From Episyrphus balteatus (taxonomy: Eukaryota; Arthropoda; Insecta; Diptera; Syrphidae), in NCBI RefSeq assembly GCF_945859705.1, contig NC_079137.1, forward strand, positions 36,391,554 to 36,455,553: a DNA stretch of 64,000 bases. The letters run 5' to 3'. Below, in pieces: positions 61,501 to 64,000 of the stretch. Position 1 is the stretch's first letter; each line of letters opens with the position of its first letter. Both the position numbers and the translations under genes were made by a program. The notes below the pieces were generated by a model. The model searched no databases. It worked only from the letters and a program-made list of their open reading frames with translations, and was not told where the DNA came from.

Positions 61501-64000
61501 ATTATTCGTAATTTTATCAGTTAATGAATGTGTAGTCATTTTTCAAAAATTTCACAGGATACATGAGATCACAATAGCAGTAATTATTATTATTCATCCA
61601 ACAAAACAATATTGCATCACAGATGTGTGTTAATTTGATTGGAAAACAAAATTCCGTGTTAAAAAAAAATCCACAGATGTTCATACATATGGAACCTGAA
61701 AAGTTTCCTAAGTTGAAATGATTCCTATTTGTGGAATAAAAGAAATAGAACAAAGTACAAAATCTATTTAATGGTTAATTTTGAAATTTTAGAAATTAAT
61801 AAATTGGTTGTCAAGCACATCTTTCTTCAAAACATCAGTTTCTGATTTATTTTGCACGAACTCTCTTATTTGAAGCTTGTAATTATTACAACACTATCGA
61901 TCAATAGTCACTAAAATGTGAAAAGCCAATTCATTATATACTATATCTCAGATGAATTAAAAAAAAAAAAAAAAACTTTTTTTAGAAATAAATCCTTTTC
62001 GGATCGCTCATGCAAATTTTGAAATTAACTATGTACATATTGTATTTACTTTTCATTAGTCATTGGATTAAATTGTAGTGGCGGCAGCGTTTTCATCACA
62101 GTTTACATACACATAAACAGTGATTGTGTGAGAGGTGTTTTTGCTGCTGAAAACAATAAAAAAAAAATTAGTTCGTTTGTCTTCATGAAATAAAAATCAC
62201 ACATGTGGTGTTAGAAAAACATTATTTCTTGGCAAAAGATCATAGTCACTACATTTGGTTTATTGTAATTAAATTATTCAAAACTTGTAGAGCGCGCCTA
62301 CAATACCTACTACTACTACGTCTTCAAAAAATCCTCAATATATTTACTTATTCTTCTTATTTTATGTATTTTTTTTTTGTATTGTATCAAAATTTATACT
62401 TTGAAGTTGCTCTTTTTCAACAATTGTTTTGTTATAAAGATTGAAGACCACTTTTTTTTTTATTTTGTATTTTGTTTCGAATTTTGCATTGCAAATTTGA
62501 CGCCATTGACGTAGGTATATTTATACACCTTGAATTTTTAAGATGCAAATATACGTCTCCTACGCCGCCATCGCGCCGAGTCAACAAATCCAATTTGAAA
62601 AGCAATAACTCGTCTAACTATAAATTTTAATGAAACCTGTGCTGTGCATGTCCAGCAGCAAGCAGTCCAGTCCATCGTATTTGTGGTGGTCGGTATGGGG
62701 CAGAAATCATCATTAAAATCCAGTACAGGATTTTTTTTCGTTTTGGTTTTGTTTTTGAAATCCCAATAAAACACGACATTAAAAAATATGTAAATATATG
62801 TGTACAGCAAAAAAAAAAAAAACAAAAAGATTCAAAAGAAAACCAAATGGACAAGTTTTATTGTATACGTGTAAATGAAACAATAAAACATTTTGGCACT
62901 CACTCAATATTCGAATTCAAAAAAAAGAGTGTAGTTTGGAAGGGGGAAAGGAGAATACCTCGAAAAAATAAGTGAAACTTTGCCAGTCTTAATAATGCCC
63001 GAGTGCGAGATGATCGACGATTTATCACTAAATTTTAATGAATACAAAAAAAAAACACGTGGGCTTTTGTTGTAAAAATCCCATCACGGAGGAATTTCTC
63101 GAAATTGTCTCTGAAAATAGAAAAAAATACAGGAAATAATTTACACACTTCGAACGGAGGTGGTTTTAAGGCAGATTAAGAACCATTTTTTTCCTCTTTT
63201 CTGTGATCCAGTTGGAAATTTATGAGGGTATTAAGGTCAGATTTTCTTAGTATATATTTTGTTTTAAATGACGTATTGGAATTGGAGATATTTGAACGTA
63301 ATTGGAAAAAGGTTTAGTATGAAGAAAACGACTAAAGAAAATTTAAAATATAAGAATCAATATTTCAGCAAAAGAATTGTTTAACATTTGAAAAATATCA
63401 GCCTATGATATGGAAAGATAAATATTATGTTTATAGGCTCCCATTCTTGAAATGAACATATGAAAAATATTTGTTTTCTGTATTTCCATACTTCTGTCTT
63501 GTGTGTTCATAACCTCAAAAGCTGATATGTGATCGTTTTTTAGACAAAACATTATTTATGGATTCATTTAAAGTGGCATTTTTTGCTAGTTAGACAATGT
63601 TTAAGTTGAGAATTTTTGTTAAATCTTAAATATTAATGTATTCTCCAAGAAATAATCGGAACGTTTTAAGAGAAAGGATCTAACACTTTCAAGGAGTTGT
63701 GTTAAGGAATAGTTTAAAGTACCACGGCCAAATTCACGTAGATTTCAGTTTAGGAATTGCAAGAAATCATAAACAATACAGCAGTATAAGATAAAGCTTT
63801 CCAATTTTATATACGACTTAGTGCCCCGCAACATTCTTCGACAAAATTGTGAGTTGGATTTTCTATCCACAATCCCGTCACGTAGAAATTTTGTGCATCA
63901 CTTTTGTCAGTAACTATCCGAAAGACATTTAAAAATTAATAAAATTTCATCTTAAAAAAAAAGTCCCAATGATTTATTTCACTATCTTAGTTTGTCATTC
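58544..64000 (+). other. Downstream of calmodulin exon 3: last intron or alternative 3' exons
   Basis: No sequence encoding the standard calmodulin end was found. The word ATGATGAC, needed for Met-Met-Thr in any codon choice, does not occur on the + strand here. Possible splice acceptors lie at 58614, 58703 and 58920. A ribozyme-like repeat fragment lies at 60770-60815, and a more balanced segment at 62500-62720. The remainder is AT-rich with no gene that could be supported. Confidence 0.6.
60770..60830 (+). repeat. Degraded hammerhead-like fragment (GGCT-GTTT-AGCC-GAAAC-GCGTC)
   Basis: GGCTGTTTAGCCGAAACGCGTC shows a stem II hairpin (GGCT/AGCC), GAAA and a GCGTC cleavage-site-like segment, as in the short type I hammerheads of Penelope-like elements. 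The preceding bases (AGGAGGAT) do not match CTGATGA, so activity is not expected. AATAAACG follows, as at the insertion near 4140-4655, but this may be coincidence. Confidence 0.4.

Overview
This window is AT-rich, intron-rich animal DNA, most likely from an insect and probably a fly (Diptera). It contains one clearly recognisable host gene, calmodulin, on the + strand. The organism call rests on four things: an exon layout in which the first coding exon is only the ATG, very long introns, a Drosophila-style core promoter (an initiator with a matching MTE at +18), and the mix of DNA-transposon fragments. The species cannot be told from sequence alone. No bacterial-type operons, CRISPR arrays, tRNA or rRNA genes were recognised.

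Layout. 1 to about 24,850 is flanking DNA with no convincing gene, densely seeded with mobile elements. They are: piggyBac-like MITEs (3641-3882, and 13238-13456 nested in a larger TIR element at 12925-13575); a short retroelement-like insertion with a complete type III hammerhead ribozyme (4140-4655); two related pogo-like relics (4989-5941 and 15069-16050); a Jockey-like LINE relic (10612-11620, minus strand) next to a LINE 3' end with a 14-bp target duplication (11638-11862); two hAT-like elements with 8-bp target duplications (16182-17047 and 21426-22602); and a cluster of nested Harbinger-like MITEs (19154-20938).

The calmodulin promoter is placed at about 24,853. It gives a leader of about 515 nt with no ATG, ending in the ATG at 25368-25370. 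Intron 1 (13.4 kb) leads to exon 2 (38748-38922), intron 2 (19.4 kb) to exon 3 (58301-58543). Together these encode the canonical calmodulin through the first 11 of the 12 residues of the fourth EF loop. The last 29 coding bases, for the usual C-terminal end, were not found in the remaining 5.4 kb. Either the last intron runs past the window or an unusual terminal exon is used.

Intron 2 carries a 3.4-kb structure with inverted arms of about 765 bp (41696-45114). Its interior holds a small MITE, a 14-bp minisatellite and a hAT-like element inserted into that minisatellite. It also carries a LINE relic, a dispersed duplication and possibly one unrecognised exon. The most unusual single item is the hammerhead ribozyme at 4515-4586, whose two loops contain a perfect 9-nt complement.
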